A DNA stretch of 64,000 nucleotides from Haloferax marinum (GTDB lineage Archaea > Halobacteriota > Halobacteria > Halobacteriales > Haloferacaceae), in the NCBI RefSeq assembly GCF_009674625.1, contig NZ_WKJQ01000001.1, forward strand, positions 1,054,001-1,118,000. Direction: 5' to 3'. The notes under the pieces are model-generated. The model made no database searches and was not told the DNA's origin. It was given only the letters and a program-made list of their open reading frames with translations. Below are positions 33,761-41,756 of this stretch, one piece after another. A program made the position numbers and the translations under genes. Positions within the stretch are counted from its first letter, which is position 1; every line of letters starts with the position of its first letter.

Positions 33761-35458
33761 CTACTGAACGTACTTCAGGAGATTCGCGTCGATACCGACG
33801 TCTGCTGGAGCGTCGTAGGGGCGGTTCACCACGATGTCGCCGGCAGTAGACTTGCCGATACCGGGGATAGCCGTCAGTTCGTCCATCGACGCTTCGTTGA
33901 TATCCAGTGGGTACGGGACGCCGGTGACAGACCGGTAGCCGTGGTCGGTGACGACGATATCGACGATTTGGCCCAGTTCGCGCTCTCCGGGGATGCCGAC
34001 GAGCAGTGGGTAGGTGCCGAGTTGTCGGCCGAACGTCCGTCCGTCCTGATGGTATTCGAGGTGGACGTCGGGAAGGACGGTTCCCGGTGGGGCGACCCGT
34101 CGGAGCATCGGTCGGTCGATATCCTCGCGGACCTCCTGTTTGTACTTCTTGAACAGTTGCTTGTGGTCACGGGCGATGGACGCGCCGGTATCCGACATCT
34201 CGGTTCCGTCGAACGCCATGACCTGGCGGATGTTGATACGGCGAACCATCAGGCCTTCGTCGTAGACGCGCTGGAGGAAGCGTTTGTTGTGCGCGAACGT
34301 CTCTTCGGACTCGCCTTTCAATCCGTGGAGGAGGTTGATTCCGGGCAAGAGTTTCGGCAGGCGAGTTGCGGCGTCCGGGCCGTGTGTCGGTGCGTCTGCC
34401 GGGTCGTCACCGGGTCGCCATCCGGCGACTTCGTTGACGATTTTCACCGCCTCGAAACACTCGTCTGCGGAGACGTTGAGGCTGTTTTCTTCCTGGACGA
34501 CGGGGTCTGCCGATTCGAGACCGAACGCCGCCGTGTCACCCGCCGTGTTGTGTTCGGCGATGATTCTGAGTGCCTCGCGGGATTTCTCGGGCCACTCGAC
34601 GATGGTAATCGGGTTGACGTTGTCGAGGTGGAGTGTTCCGAGGTCCGGCGCAACTTCGCGGATGCCGCCGTAGAGGCGACGGAGGGCGTCGGGGTTCGGT
34701 GCTTCGCCGTCGCCGCCGAACGCCAAGATGTCTGCCTGTCGGCCGAGACGGAAGTGTCTCGCACCTCGGTTGTACAGGTTCTCGACTTCCTTGACGACGG
34801 AGTCGGCGGTGCGGAACGATGGGTTGCCGTAGAGCGGTTCGGTACAGAACGAACATCGGTAGGCACAGCCGCGAGAGGTCTCCATCTCGCAGATGAGGTG
34901 GTCGGGGTGGTTCGGGTGTTGTTCGACGACGAACGCCCCTTTGGCCGCCCAGCGGTCGAGTTCCTCGTTGTCGCGCATCCGGTTACCGAAGCCTTCGAGC
35001 GCGCTATCTACGAGGTCGAAGGCGGCCGCCTCGATGTCGCCTTTGGCGACGAAGTCGTAGTCGAGGTTCTTGCGCTGCATGTCCTGTCCGCCGGCGTTCT
35101 CGTCGCCGACGCCGAAGCGGATGGGACCGCCCATGAGGGTCGTTCCTTCGGCGACCCACGCGAGTTCGCGGACTTCGTCGGGTTCGGCAGGCGTTCCGCC
35201 CACGTACTTACCGGGGACGGTCATGCCGCCGATGTATATCATCAGGTCCGCGTCGGCCACGTCGCGCCACTTCTGGCGGTCGTCGCGGAGTTCGTCGATG
35301 GTGTGGTAGACGACGTTGGACTCGGGGACGCCCGCGTCGACCACCGCACCTGCGGTGAATCGCGGATACGTCGAGATGTACGGCGGCACGCCGAAGTGCG
35401 CCGGTTCGTCGACGTATCCGTCGACGATCGTCACGGTGAGGTCGGCGGGGTCGGTCAT
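33761..35458 (-). CDS. B12-binding-type radical SAM protein with C-terminal HhH
   Basis: 565 residues from ATG 35458. The N-terminal ~140 residues look like the degenerate cobalamin-binding-like domain of UPF0313/YgiQ-related proteins. The radical SAM cluster motif is CxxxCxxC at Cys198, Cys202 and Cys205 (RGCAYRCSFC). The barrel continues to ~residue 440. The C-terminus has a helix-hairpin-helix unit (ASMDELTAIPGIGKSTAGDI), a nucleic-acid-binding module. The reaction is unknown; an RNA or DNA substrate is suggested by the HhH. Confidence 0.88.
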   Translation of the reverse strand: MTDPADLTVTIVDGYVDEPAHFGVPPYISTYPRFTAGAVVDAGVPESNVVYHTIDELRDDRQKWRDVADADLMIYIGGMTVPGKYVGGTPAEPDEVRELAWVAEGTTLMGGPIRFGVGDENAGGQDMQRKNLDYDFVAKGDIEAAAFDLVDSALEGFGNRMRDNEELDRWAAKGAFVVEQHPNHPDHLICEMETSRGCAYRCSFCTEPLYGNPSFRTADSVVKEVENLYNRGARHFRLGRQADILAFGGDGEAPNPDALRRLYGGIREVAPDLGTLHLDNVNPITIVEWPEKSREALRIIAEHNTAGDTAAFGLESADPVVQEENSLNVSADECFEAVKIVNEVAGWRPGDDPADAPTHGPDAATRLPKLLPGINLLHGLKGESEETFAHNKRFLQRVYDEGLMVRRINIRQVMAFDGTEMSDTGASIARDHKQLFKKYKQEVREDIDRPMLRRVAPPGTVLPDVHLEYHQDGRTFGRQLGTYPLLVGIPGERELGQIVDIVVTDHGYRSVTGVPYPLDINEASMDELTAIPGIGKSTAGDIVVNRPYDAPADVGIDANLLKYVQ

Positions 35459-35494
35459 CGGTCGGGGTTTGCGTTCGACGCTGAAAACGCAACC

Positions 35495-35640
35495 GGTCGA
35501 ACGTCGTGGTGGCAGGTCGAGCGTCGCGGTGGCAGGTCGAGCGTCGCGGTGACGGAGCAGACGAGACCGAGGACGCAGTGCAGGTACGATACCGTGACCG
35601 AACGTTGCTGAGGCAGACACCGTGACCGAACGCCGATGAG
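35495..35640. repeat. Two short tandem repeats upstream of the radical SAM gene
   Basis: Array A: three 20-base units (35495-35514, 35515-35534, 35535-35554), GGTCGAGCGTCGCGGTGGCA or close variants. Array B: a 28-base unit beginning ACCGTGACCGAACG at 35591 and again at 35619, degrading by about 35640. Both lie between the divergent radical SAM and DUF7559-like genes, in what should be promoter territory. Confidence 0.8.
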
Positions 35641-35691
35641 ACAGGTTCCGCCTCCCGCGCGTTTATGAGCGTGGGAGCGCAAGAAATGGGT

Positions 35692-35850
35692 ATGCCTGCG
35701 ACCCTCGAAATCAAGTGTACCAACGAGGACTGCGAACTCGACATGTTCGAGTTGCACTACACCTACGACATGCCGGACGACGTGACGCTGGCAGATTTCA
35801 ACTGTCCGTACTGTGGTGAACAGCAGTTCTTGGAGGAGATTCAACTATGA
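35692..35850 (+). CDS. Small zinc-ribbon protein (DUF7559-like, 52 aa)
   Basis: 52 residues from ATG 35692, beginning MPATLEIKCTNEDCELDMFE and ending with CPYCGEQQFLEE. Two Cys pairs (C..C in CTNEDC and CPYC) form a zinc ribbon. The start is supported by GTTTATGAG (35660-35668), a TATA box 27 bases upstream (leaderless). The stop overlaps the ATG of the Hsp20 gene (ATGA), so the two are translated together. Confidence 0.75.
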   Translation: MPATLEIKCTNEDCELDMFELHYTYDMPDDVTLADFNCPYCGEQQFLEEIQL

Positions 35851-36305
35851 GCGACCTGCGAAAGTTCGGCGAGTCGGCGGCCAACGCCGTCCTCGAACGC
35901 GTCGGCCGAGGCGTCAGTCAGATGCAAGAGCGCAAACCGCTCGCCCACGACCTCCTCGAGTCCGACGACGCCTACCTCGTCGTCTTCGACGCACCGGGTG
36001 CCCGTGCCGAAGACGTCCAGGTGCGCTTCCTCGACGGGGAAGTCGAGATTCGTATCGACCGCTTCCGCGAGTTCTACGAAGGGTACGAGATGCGCTTCCC
36101 CGGTCGCGGACTCACGCTCTCCAGTAGCGCGACGCTCCCCTCCGACGCCGCCGTCGAAGCGGCAGACGGCGCGGCGACGGTCAAGAAGAACGGGACGATA
36201 CAGATTCAGATTCCGAAAGACGAACGCGGCAGCGACATCGAAGTCACAGAAGAAGACGACGCAGACGAGGTCGACTACGGCGACGTCGACGACCAAGACG
36301 CCTGA
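35847..36305 (+). CDS. Hsp20/alpha-crystallin family protein
   Basis: 152 residues. The central alpha-crystallin domain (about 38-130) is recognisable from AYLVVFDAPGARAEDVQVRF, EVEIRIDRFREFYEGYEMRF and GTIQIQIPKDE, where QIQIP replaces the IxI tail motif. Both flanks are short and the tail is very acidic. It is a small chaperone candidate and is coupled to the zinc-ribbon gene in front by a 4-base overlap. Confidence 0.82.
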   Translation: MSDLRKFGESAANAVLERVGRGVSQMQERKPLAHDLLESDDAYLVVFDAPGARAEDVQVRFLDGEVEIRIDRFREFYEGYEMRFPGRGLTLSSSATLPSDAAVEAADGAATVKKNGTIQIQIPKDERGSDIEVTEEDDADEVDYGDVDDQDA

Positions 36306-36306
36306 G

Positions 36307-37455
36307 TTACCGAGTCGTCTCTGCGTCGTCGTCCGCCACGGTCATCCCTTCGACGACGGCGAACGATTCGTCGCCGTCGAACCGACGTGGGTCGAACGGG
36401 TCGGGGACAGCGACATCCGTTTTTCCGAGTAGTTCTCCGGCGAGGAGTTCCCCTATCGCCGGTGCCCACATGAAGCCGTGGCCGTGCCACCCCGAAGCGA
36501 CGTAGACGCCGTCTGTGACCTCGCCGACGAGCGGGTTTCGGTCGGGTGTGGCACCGCAGAGACCCGCCCACGCTCGCTCGACGGTCGGTGCTGTCTCGGC
36601 TCGTTGCTGTACTGCGTCCAGCGTGTCGCGGACGAACCAGTCGTCTGCGGTTTCGTCCCACTCGTCGGGGTCGGCCTCGACCGGTTCGACGCCGTCACCG
36701 GCGAGGACACCAGCGGGATGTGGTCGAAGATACGACTCTGCTGTCGCGTCGTAGACCGTCGGGCCGCGGTAGTCACAGGTGCCGACGAGTGCCTGTACCC
36801 GGTAGGGTTTGAGCGCAATCGGATAGCCAGCGTCGACGAGGAGAGACCGCGAGTGGACGCCCGCAGCGACGACGACGGCGTCGAAGGCGTCGGTTCTCTC
36901 GTCGTCGAGAGCGACGCCCGGTGGGTCGGCCCGAACCGACACGGCGTCACCGACGCGAAACTCCACGCCGGTCTGCTCGCATTTCTCGACGAACAGGTCG
37001 ACGTAGGCCGCAGGGTCGGCCCATCCGGCGTTCTCCGCGACGCCCGCGAGCGCGACGTCGTCGGTTCGGATGGGAAATCGCTCGCCCAACTCGTCGGCGG
37101 TGGCCGTCGAGACGTCGCGGCCGTGGACTCGCATTCGCTCGACTGCCTCCGTGAGTGCGGTTGCCGCCGCGTCGTCGCCGTCGCGGGCGAGGAACACGTA
37201 GGGCGTCTCGTGGAAGGTGAACCCGCCCGTTCCCGACAGCGACCGAATGCGAGTCATCGCTCGGTCGGCCACGGAGACGTCGATGTCCTCCGCGTACGCG
37301 TCGTAACAGATGCCGGCGGCCCGGCCGGTCATGCCAGACCCAGGCGTGTCTCGCTCGAAGAGGGTGACGCGAGCGCCGCCCGTCGCCAAATCGTGGGCGA
37401 CCGTCAGTCCGACTGCGCCTGCGCCGACGACGGCGACTCGCTCGGGCACGTCCAT
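36307..37455 (-). CDS. FAD-dependent oxidoreductase (D-amino-acid-oxidase-like)
   Basis: 382 residues from ATG 37455. N-terminal FAD-binding VAVVGAGAVGLTVAHDLA (GxGxxG) and FERDTPGSGMTGRAAGI, then the DAO-fold substrate domain and the C-terminal FAD contact DGVYVASGWHGHGFMWAP. The family oxidises amines or amino/imino acids (sarcosine, glycine, D-amino acids). The exact substrate is open. It ends 1 base after the convergent Hsp20 stop. Confidence 0.87.
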   Translation of the reverse strand: MDVPERVAVVGAGAVGLTVAHDLATGGARVTLFERDTPGSGMTGRAAGICYDAYAEDIDVSVADRAMTRIRSLSGTGGFTFHETPYVFLARDGDDAAATALTEAVERMRVHGRDVSTATADELGERFPIRTDDVALAGVAENAGWADPAAYVDLFVEKCEQTGVEFRVGDAVSVRADPPGVALDDERTDAFDAVVVAAGVHSRSLLVDAGYPIALKPYRVQALVGTCDYRGPTVYDATAESYLRPHPAGVLAGDGVEPVEADPDEWDETADDWFVRDTLDAVQQRAETAPTVERAWAGLCGATPDRNPLVGEVTDGVYVASGWHGHGFMWAPAIGELLAGELLGKTDVAVPDPFDPRRFDGDESFAVVEGMTVADDDAETTR

Positions 37456-37515
37456 ACGCAACGCTGAGTCGGCATGCTATTTGAATGAGTGGGAGGCCGT
37501 GGTGCGGTGTGTCGC

Positions 37516-38298
37516 CTACTCGGCGAACTCGTCGACACCGCGTGCGGGATAGCCGACGACGACGTCGACACCGATGTCGCGCAGGTCGTCGATACGCTCG
37601 CGGACGTCCGCGACTGACCCGATGAGGGCGTAGTCGCGGGCGGCCTTGAGGAGTACCTCGCGCGCGCGTCCGTCCGCCGACGAGTCGGTGGGAGACCCGT
37701 CGGGGAGTGCCCGAGCGACTGGTCGGCGACGCGAGATGTACGCGCCGACAGCGTCGAGAATCTCGTCGTCGTCGTCGGTCAGTGCGGTCGGTGCGTAGAG
37801 AGCGACCTCACCGTCGTATCCGGCCGCGCGCAACGCGCGAACGTCGCGGCGAGTCGACCGTGAGAGCAGTTCGTACTGGGTGCCGCCGGCAGCGAGGGCG
37901 ATTCGTTCGATTCCCTCGGTACCGACCCACGCGTCGGGGGCCTGCTCTCTCGCGACCCGGAGTCGGGGTGCGACCGGCCGACCTTTCTCCTCGTCGGTGA
38001 GGTACGCAGGATGCCCCGCGACCAACACCTGTTGGACGCCCTCGGGAATCCACTCGTACAGCGAGTCGTCACCGAGTGGGTCGAAGCCATCGACGCGAAC
38101 CGGCGTCGTCAGTCTGACTTCTTTCTCCGCAGCGAGCGCCTCGAGGACGTCGGCGTCGGGTATTCGGTGGCGGCCTTCGTAATCGATAGCGACGATATCC
38201 AGCGGGATATCGAGTGCTCGACGCACGTCGCACTCGGCGGGTTTGAGTGCAACAGCGTCCAATCCAGCTTTCGAGACCGCTCGTCCGGCGGTCAGCAT
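37516..38298 (-). CDS. Conserved protein, possible TIM-barrel (luciferase-like C-terminus)
   Basis: 260 residues. The frame has the codon bias of real genes in this window. The C-terminal part (ALIGSVADVRERIDDLRDIG, then VDVVVGYP) resembles the last helix and strand of F420/FMN-dependent luciferase-like monooxygenases, and LDIVAIDYEGRHRIPDAD and VRALRAAGYDGEVALYAP alternate strands and helices as in a barrel. The substrate-binding front half of that family is not recognisable. Function unknown. Confidence 0.7.
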   Translation of the reverse strand: MLTAGRAVSKAGLDAVALKPAECDVRRALDIPLDIVAIDYEGRHRIPDADVLEALAAEKEVRLTTPVRVDGFDPLGDDSLYEWIPEGVQQVLVAGHPAYLTDEEKGRPVAPRLRVAREQAPDAWVGTEGIERIALAAGGTQYELLSRSTRRDVRALRAAGYDGEVALYAPTALTDDDDEILDAVGAYISRRRPVARALPDGSPTDSSADGRAREVLLKAARDYALIGSVADVRERIDDLRDIGVDVVVGYPARGVDEFAE

Positions 38299-38691
38299 GC
38301 TATCACCACAAAAATTTCAGTACCGTCGCGGAACGCGATCCATCGTCTGTGCGACCATGTGAGAATTGGTAGCGTGGAGGAGGCCAAAACCTTGTCGATG
38401 ACGGCGACGCTGACCATCCGAACGTCTATTTATATACTCCCGTCGAGGCGGCACCGTCGAGCAGACGAAATGTCACGTACAATAGAGATGTTGTCGTCTG
38501 CCCGTGGTTCGAGTCTCGAACCCGTAGAATTGTGGAATTCCTACATTTTTCGAATAGAGTGAAAACAGCGATTTCGCGGAGAAGTGGGCTCTGAGACCCG
38601 TTTTCGCTGATTCCCAGTTCCAAAGATTCGAAAATCGGTCTCCGCTTATATGGTGTAGCCTCCCATCGTTTCAGATGTAAGGTGAACTAAG
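38299..38691 (+). promoter_or_regulatory. AT-rich leader region with two TATA boxes before doxX
   Basis: A 393-base gap. TATTTATATA at 38427-38436 predicts a transcript start near 38461. Directly after it, a 30-codon ORF at 38470-38562 (MSRTIEMLSS...) and a hairpin GGTTCGAG-TCT-CGAACC around 38506 are seen. A second TATA-like box (CTTATATGG, 38645-38653) serves the DoxX gene at 38692. The first promoter may therefore make a separate short RNA or peptide, or a long leader. The part up to about 38400 is featureless to me. Confidence 0.5.
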
Positions 38692-39222
38692 ATGGCCGCA
38701 ACCGGACAAATCGAGATGCTGGGGAACCGGATCGACTTCGACTACTCGCAGGGCGTCACGGGCTACGTGCTCCTGCTCACCCGTATCATCACGGGATACT
38801 GGTTCCTCCACGCTGGCTGGGGGAAGCTGACGGCTGCAGAACCGTTCAACGCTGCCGGGTATCTCGTGAACGCGACTGGTGGCTCGCCCATCCACGGCTT
38901 CCTCGTGTGGGTCGGCCAGACGCCGTGGATGCTCGAGATTACGAACTTCATGATTCCAGCCGGTGAGTTCCTCATCGGACTCGGCATCCTCGTCGGAGCA
39001 CTCACCAGGCTCGCCGCCTTCTTCGGTGGCTTCCTGATGGTGTTCTTCTACCTCGGGAACGCCGACTGGGGACACGGCTTCGTCAACGCTGACCTGTTCG
39101 GCTTCATGATGTTCGTCATCGTCGGCACCCTCGCCGCGGGCCGCATCTACGGCCTCGACACCATCATCGAGAAGATGGAGTTCGTCAAGCAGCGCCCCGC
39201 GCTGAAGTACCTCCTCGGCTGA
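38692..39222 (+). CDS. DoxX-family membrane protein
   Basis: 176 residues with four predicted membrane helices (about 24-42, 78-105, 108-125 and 135-150). DoxX features: LLLTRIITGYWFLHAGWGKL, WMLEITNFMIPAGEFLIGLG and LTRLAAFFGGFLMVFFYLGN. The name comes from the thiosulfate:quinone oxidoreductase subunit of Acidianus, but most family members have no known role; redox or thiol stress links are reported. It follows an unusually long, AT-rich upstream region. Confidence 0.88.
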   Translation: MAATGQIEMLGNRIDFDYSQGVTGYVLLLTRIITGYWFLHAGWGKLTAAEPFNAAGYLVNATGGSPIHGFLVWVGQTPWMLEITNFMIPAGEFLIGLGILVGALTRLAAFFGGFLMVFFYLGNADWGHGFVNADLFGFMMFVIVGTLAAGRIYGLDTIIEKMEFVKQRPALKYLLG

Positions 39223-39261
39223 AGGCCCGGTCCCGGTCAGAAGAGGGGGGGAATGCGGCAG

Positions 39262-39269
39262 AACGTTTT
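39262..39269 (+). terminator. T-rich tract after doxX
   Basis: AACGTTTTTTCG about 40 bases after the DoxX stop. Archaeal RNA polymerase terminates at T-runs, so this is a probable 3' end. Confidence 0.35.
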
Positions 39270-39306
39270 TTCGAAGCGCGTTACACACCGAGCAGTAGCG
39301 ACACTG

Positions 39307-39410
39307 CATAGTCGATGTCTACTACATAGCCGATGTCCACTGCAGAGCCGATGTCTGTGAGAACAGCGAGACTCGATGACGGCGTCTCGTCCTGAAACGA
39401 CGTCTCGTCC
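39307..39410. repeat. 18-bp tandem repeats between doxX and the NUDIX gene
   Basis: Three imperfect 18-base units at 39307-39324, 39325-39342 and 39343-39360 (core CGATGTC), followed by a second 18-base-period pair in which CGTCTCGTCC recurs at 39383 and 39401. The array lies between the convergent stops of doxX (39222) and the NUDIX gene (39421). Confidence 0.75.
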
Positions 39411-39420
39411 CGAGAGACGA

Positions 39421-40017
39421 CTACACCGGATAGTCGGCGTCCGGGTCGACGACCCGGTCTACTTCTGGCGGCACTTCCCAGTCGGTCGTGAGTTCGAGCA
39501 GTTGGACGAGCATGCGACCGGTCGCGCCCCAGACGGTGTACCCGTCTACGTGGAAGAAGTGGAGTCGAACCTCGCCGTACTTCGGGTGGTCGCGGAGCTC
39601 CGACTCGTAGTTCGACCGGTCGGTGAGTTCGTCGACCGCCAACGCGGCAATCTCTGCGACCTCTCGCTGGTCGGGGTCGTACTCGCGGTCGGGAACCGTC
39701 GCCACGAACGGGGTGACAGAGTAGTCCGTCACGGTGAGGATGTCGTCGAGTCGCCCGTGAAACGTGACCTCGTCGGGGCGAAGTCCGATCTCTTCGTTAG
39801 ACTCTCGCAGTGCGGTCGCTCGGAGGTCCACGTCGGCAGGTTCGCGTCCACCGCCGGGGAAACTCATCTGACCCGGATGCTCCCCGAGATGGTCTGCTCG
39901 CTTCGTGAACAGAACGTGCGGCCGCTCGTCGCGGAACAACACGGGCGCGATGACCGCTGCCCGTCGTCCCGCCTCGACTGTCACCGGTTCGTGTCGGGTG
40001 ACGCCAGCGAGGTCCAT
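39421..40017 (-). CDS. NUDIX hydrolase, CoA-pyrophosphatase type
   Basis: 198 residues from ATG 40017. The UPF0035/CoA-pyrophosphatase signature is VLFTKRADHLGEHPGQMSFP before the Nudix box, whose catalytic end is RESNEEIGL. Likely reaction: cleavage of CoA or CoA derivatives to 4'-phosphopantetheine and 3',5'-ADP. The box acid in the first helix is Asp rather than Glu. It is 29 bases downstream of the gene at 40047 on the same strand. Confidence 0.85.
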   Translation of the reverse strand: MDLAGVTRHEPVTVEAGRRAAVIAPVLFRDERPHVLFTKRADHLGEHPGQMSFPGGGREPADVDLRATALRESNEEIGLRPDEVTFHGRLDDILTVTDYSVTPFVATVPDREYDPDQREVAEIAALAVDELTDRSNYESELRDHPKYGEVRLHFFHVDGYTVWGATGRMLVQLLELTTDWEVPPEVDRVVDPDADYPV

Positions 40018-40046
40018 CGTCACAACTCGTAAAGCGACGGCACGAC

Positions 40047-40592
40047 TTAGGCCTGCCCCTCTCCGGCCAATGCTGCGTCGAGTCGGTCCCTGATAGACGC
40101 CACGTCGGTGTCCGCCCACGCTTCGAGGTCGTACGTCACGTCGAGCAAGCGCTCGATTTCGTCGGTGTCGTCCGACTGGACTGCCGACGCCGCGGCGGCA
40201 CGCAGACGAGCCTCGACCTGTTCTGCGAGTTCGTCACGGGGCACCTCGCGCTCGGGATAGTCGAGAATGTGTGGGAGGTCCTCTGCACGCGGCGGCAACG
40301 TCGGGAACGCCATCGGGCCAACAGTGAGGAGTTCGCCATTCGTACCCGCGTCGGCGTCGGCGTCGACCTCGGCGTCCGCGTCCGAACCGTCGTCGGACTC
40401 CTCGTCGGTCTCGTAGGCGACGAGATAGTACGCGTCGATTGCGTCCGAAATCGTATCCGAGAGGGCGTCAGTGTCGGTCTCACGGCCCTGTTTGAACGCG
40501 AGTTCGTCGAGTGCGTCTTCGAGCTCTTCGCGGGTGAGTGCACCGAAGAGGTCCACGATGCCGGCTAAATCGTCGTATACGGATTCGGTCAT
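40047..40592 (-). CDS. Conserved acidic haloarchaeal protein (DUF7109-like)
   Basis: 181 residues from ATG 40592. Predicted largely helical: DLAGIVDLFGALTREELEDA, ELAFKQGRETDTDALSDTI, then an Asp/Ala-rich low-complexity loop (~85-105) and a second helical part with ILDYPEREVPRDELAEQV. No catalytic motif. Its ATG overlaps the stop of the glycosyltransferase gene by 4 bases, so the pair is translationally coupled and may form a complex. DUF label from memory. Confidence 0.72.
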   Translation of the reverse strand: MTESVYDDLAGIVDLFGALTREELEDALDELAFKQGRETDTDALSDTISDAIDAYYLVAYETDEESDDGSDADAEVDADADAGTNGELLTVGPMAFPTLPPRAEDLPHILDYPEREVPRDELAEQVEARLRAAAASAVQSDDTDEIERLLDVTYDLEAWADTDVASIRDRLDAALAGEGQA

Positions 40593-41689
40593 CGTCCCTC
40601 CTGTACCGCCGCGATATCGTCGCGGGCAGCGGCCAACACGTCCTCGGGCGACAGCGGTGCGTCCGCCCACGCCGGTAGTCGCGTGTCTTCGTCCGGTTCG
40701 ACGACGGCGGCAGCGTACGTCTCGACCTGGTGACGCTCGTCCGCCCGGTCGTAGTCGAATCCGTTGAACGCTGCGTCGGCAGCGTACTGCTCGACGAACT
40801 GGAACCCAGTCTCACGGTAGCGGTCTGCGAGCGTCTCGAAGTCGAGGTCGGCACCGTGTTCGAGCACTGTCCGGAGGAGTGTCCGACCGACGGACTCGCT
40901 CATATCTGAGAGCCCGGTCGGGCCGCTGACGGCCCGGTGGTCGTGTTCGTACGCGCCGAGGTCGACCTGCGCAGTTCTGTCGAACCCTGCGTGCGTGAAC
41001 GCGTCGCCGAGCGTGCCGACTTCGAGCCCCCACGAACGAGGCACTCGCATCTTCTGTGCGAGGTCGCTCGTCGTGGCGAACTCACCGGCGAGCGCGTACC
41101 GGAACGAGTCGAGATAGTGGACGATCGGCACGTTCGTCTCGTCGGCGAGTGTGCGCACCAGTGGGGCGTAGAAGAGTCGAAACAGTCGCCCGTACAGTTT
41201 GCTGTCTTCGACACGAGCGTAGTACCCCTTCGAGAAGTCGTGGCCACGCGCGAGAGGGAACAGGAGTCTCGTGACGTACCGTTCGTCGTAGGTCTTGGTG
41301 TCCGCGTCGTGGACGACGACGAACTCCTCGCGGGCGGCACACCCCAGGGCAAGCCACACGTCTCGGCCTTTTCCTCGCTCGCCGTCGATACCACTCTCGT
41401 CCAGTAGTTCGGCCACACGCGGTCCGTCGCACCACAGCACGTCGAGCGGCAGGTCGAACTCGTTCAACCAGTCGACGAAGGGGGCGACGCGCTCGGCGGG
41501 GGCACGGAGGGGGACGACCACGCGCGCGGGCGACAACGACTCCAGCGTCGAGAGCACGCGCTCGGCGGCGAGACCTGCGTACTCCCGTTCGGTCATCGGA
41601 ACGACGACGGCCGCCCGGTCTATCGGGGCGTCCGGAACCGGCCCGGAGAGGTCGTGGAGCGTCGTGACCCGCTCTTGTACGTACTCCAT
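40589..41689 (-). CDS. Glycosyltransferase resembling glucosyl-3-phosphoglycerate synthase
   Basis: 366 residues from ATG 41689. It is a GT-A enzyme similar to the retaining glucosyl/mannosyl-3-phosphoglycerate synthases: AAVVVPMTEREYAGLAAERV, a DxD-type VVHDADTKTYD, then FSKGYYARVEDSKLYGRLFR and YLDSFRYALAGEFA, the region that in GpgS binds the acceptor. In that family the product is the precursor of glucosylglycerate, a compatible solute. Acceptor use here is inference. The next gene overlaps by 4 bases. Confidence 0.75.
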   Translation of the reverse strand: MEYVQERVTTLHDLSGPVPDAPIDRAAVVVPMTEREYAGLAAERVLSTLESLSPARVVVPLRAPAERVAPFVDWLNEFDLPLDVLWCDGPRVAELLDESGIDGERGKGRDVWLALGCAAREEFVVVHDADTKTYDERYVTRLLFPLARGHDFSKGYYARVEDSKLYGRLFRLFYAPLVRTLADETNVPIVHYLDSFRYALAGEFATTSDLAQKMRVPRSWGLEVGTLGDAFTHAGFDRTAQVDLGAYEHDHRAVSGPTGLSDMSESVGRTLLRTVLEHGADLDFETLADRYRETGFQFVEQYAADAAFNGFDYDRADERHQVETYAAAVVEPDEDTRLPAWADAPLSPEDVLAAARDDIAAVQEGR

Positions 41690-41756
41690 CGTCTCAGTCG
41701 TTGGACTCGGTGAGCAAAAGTGCGGCGAGAGTGGAGGGGGCTGCCGGAACTGCCTC

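Noticed and set aside
33941-35611. 556-codon open frame on the plus strand
   Set aside because: Antisense shadow of the radical SAM gene, whose CxxxCxxC and HhH motifs are clear.
38500-38530. tRNA T-arm-like GGTTCGAGTCTCGAACC
   Set aside because: It is a simple hairpin; no acceptor stem, anticodon arm or CCA-end context surrounds it.
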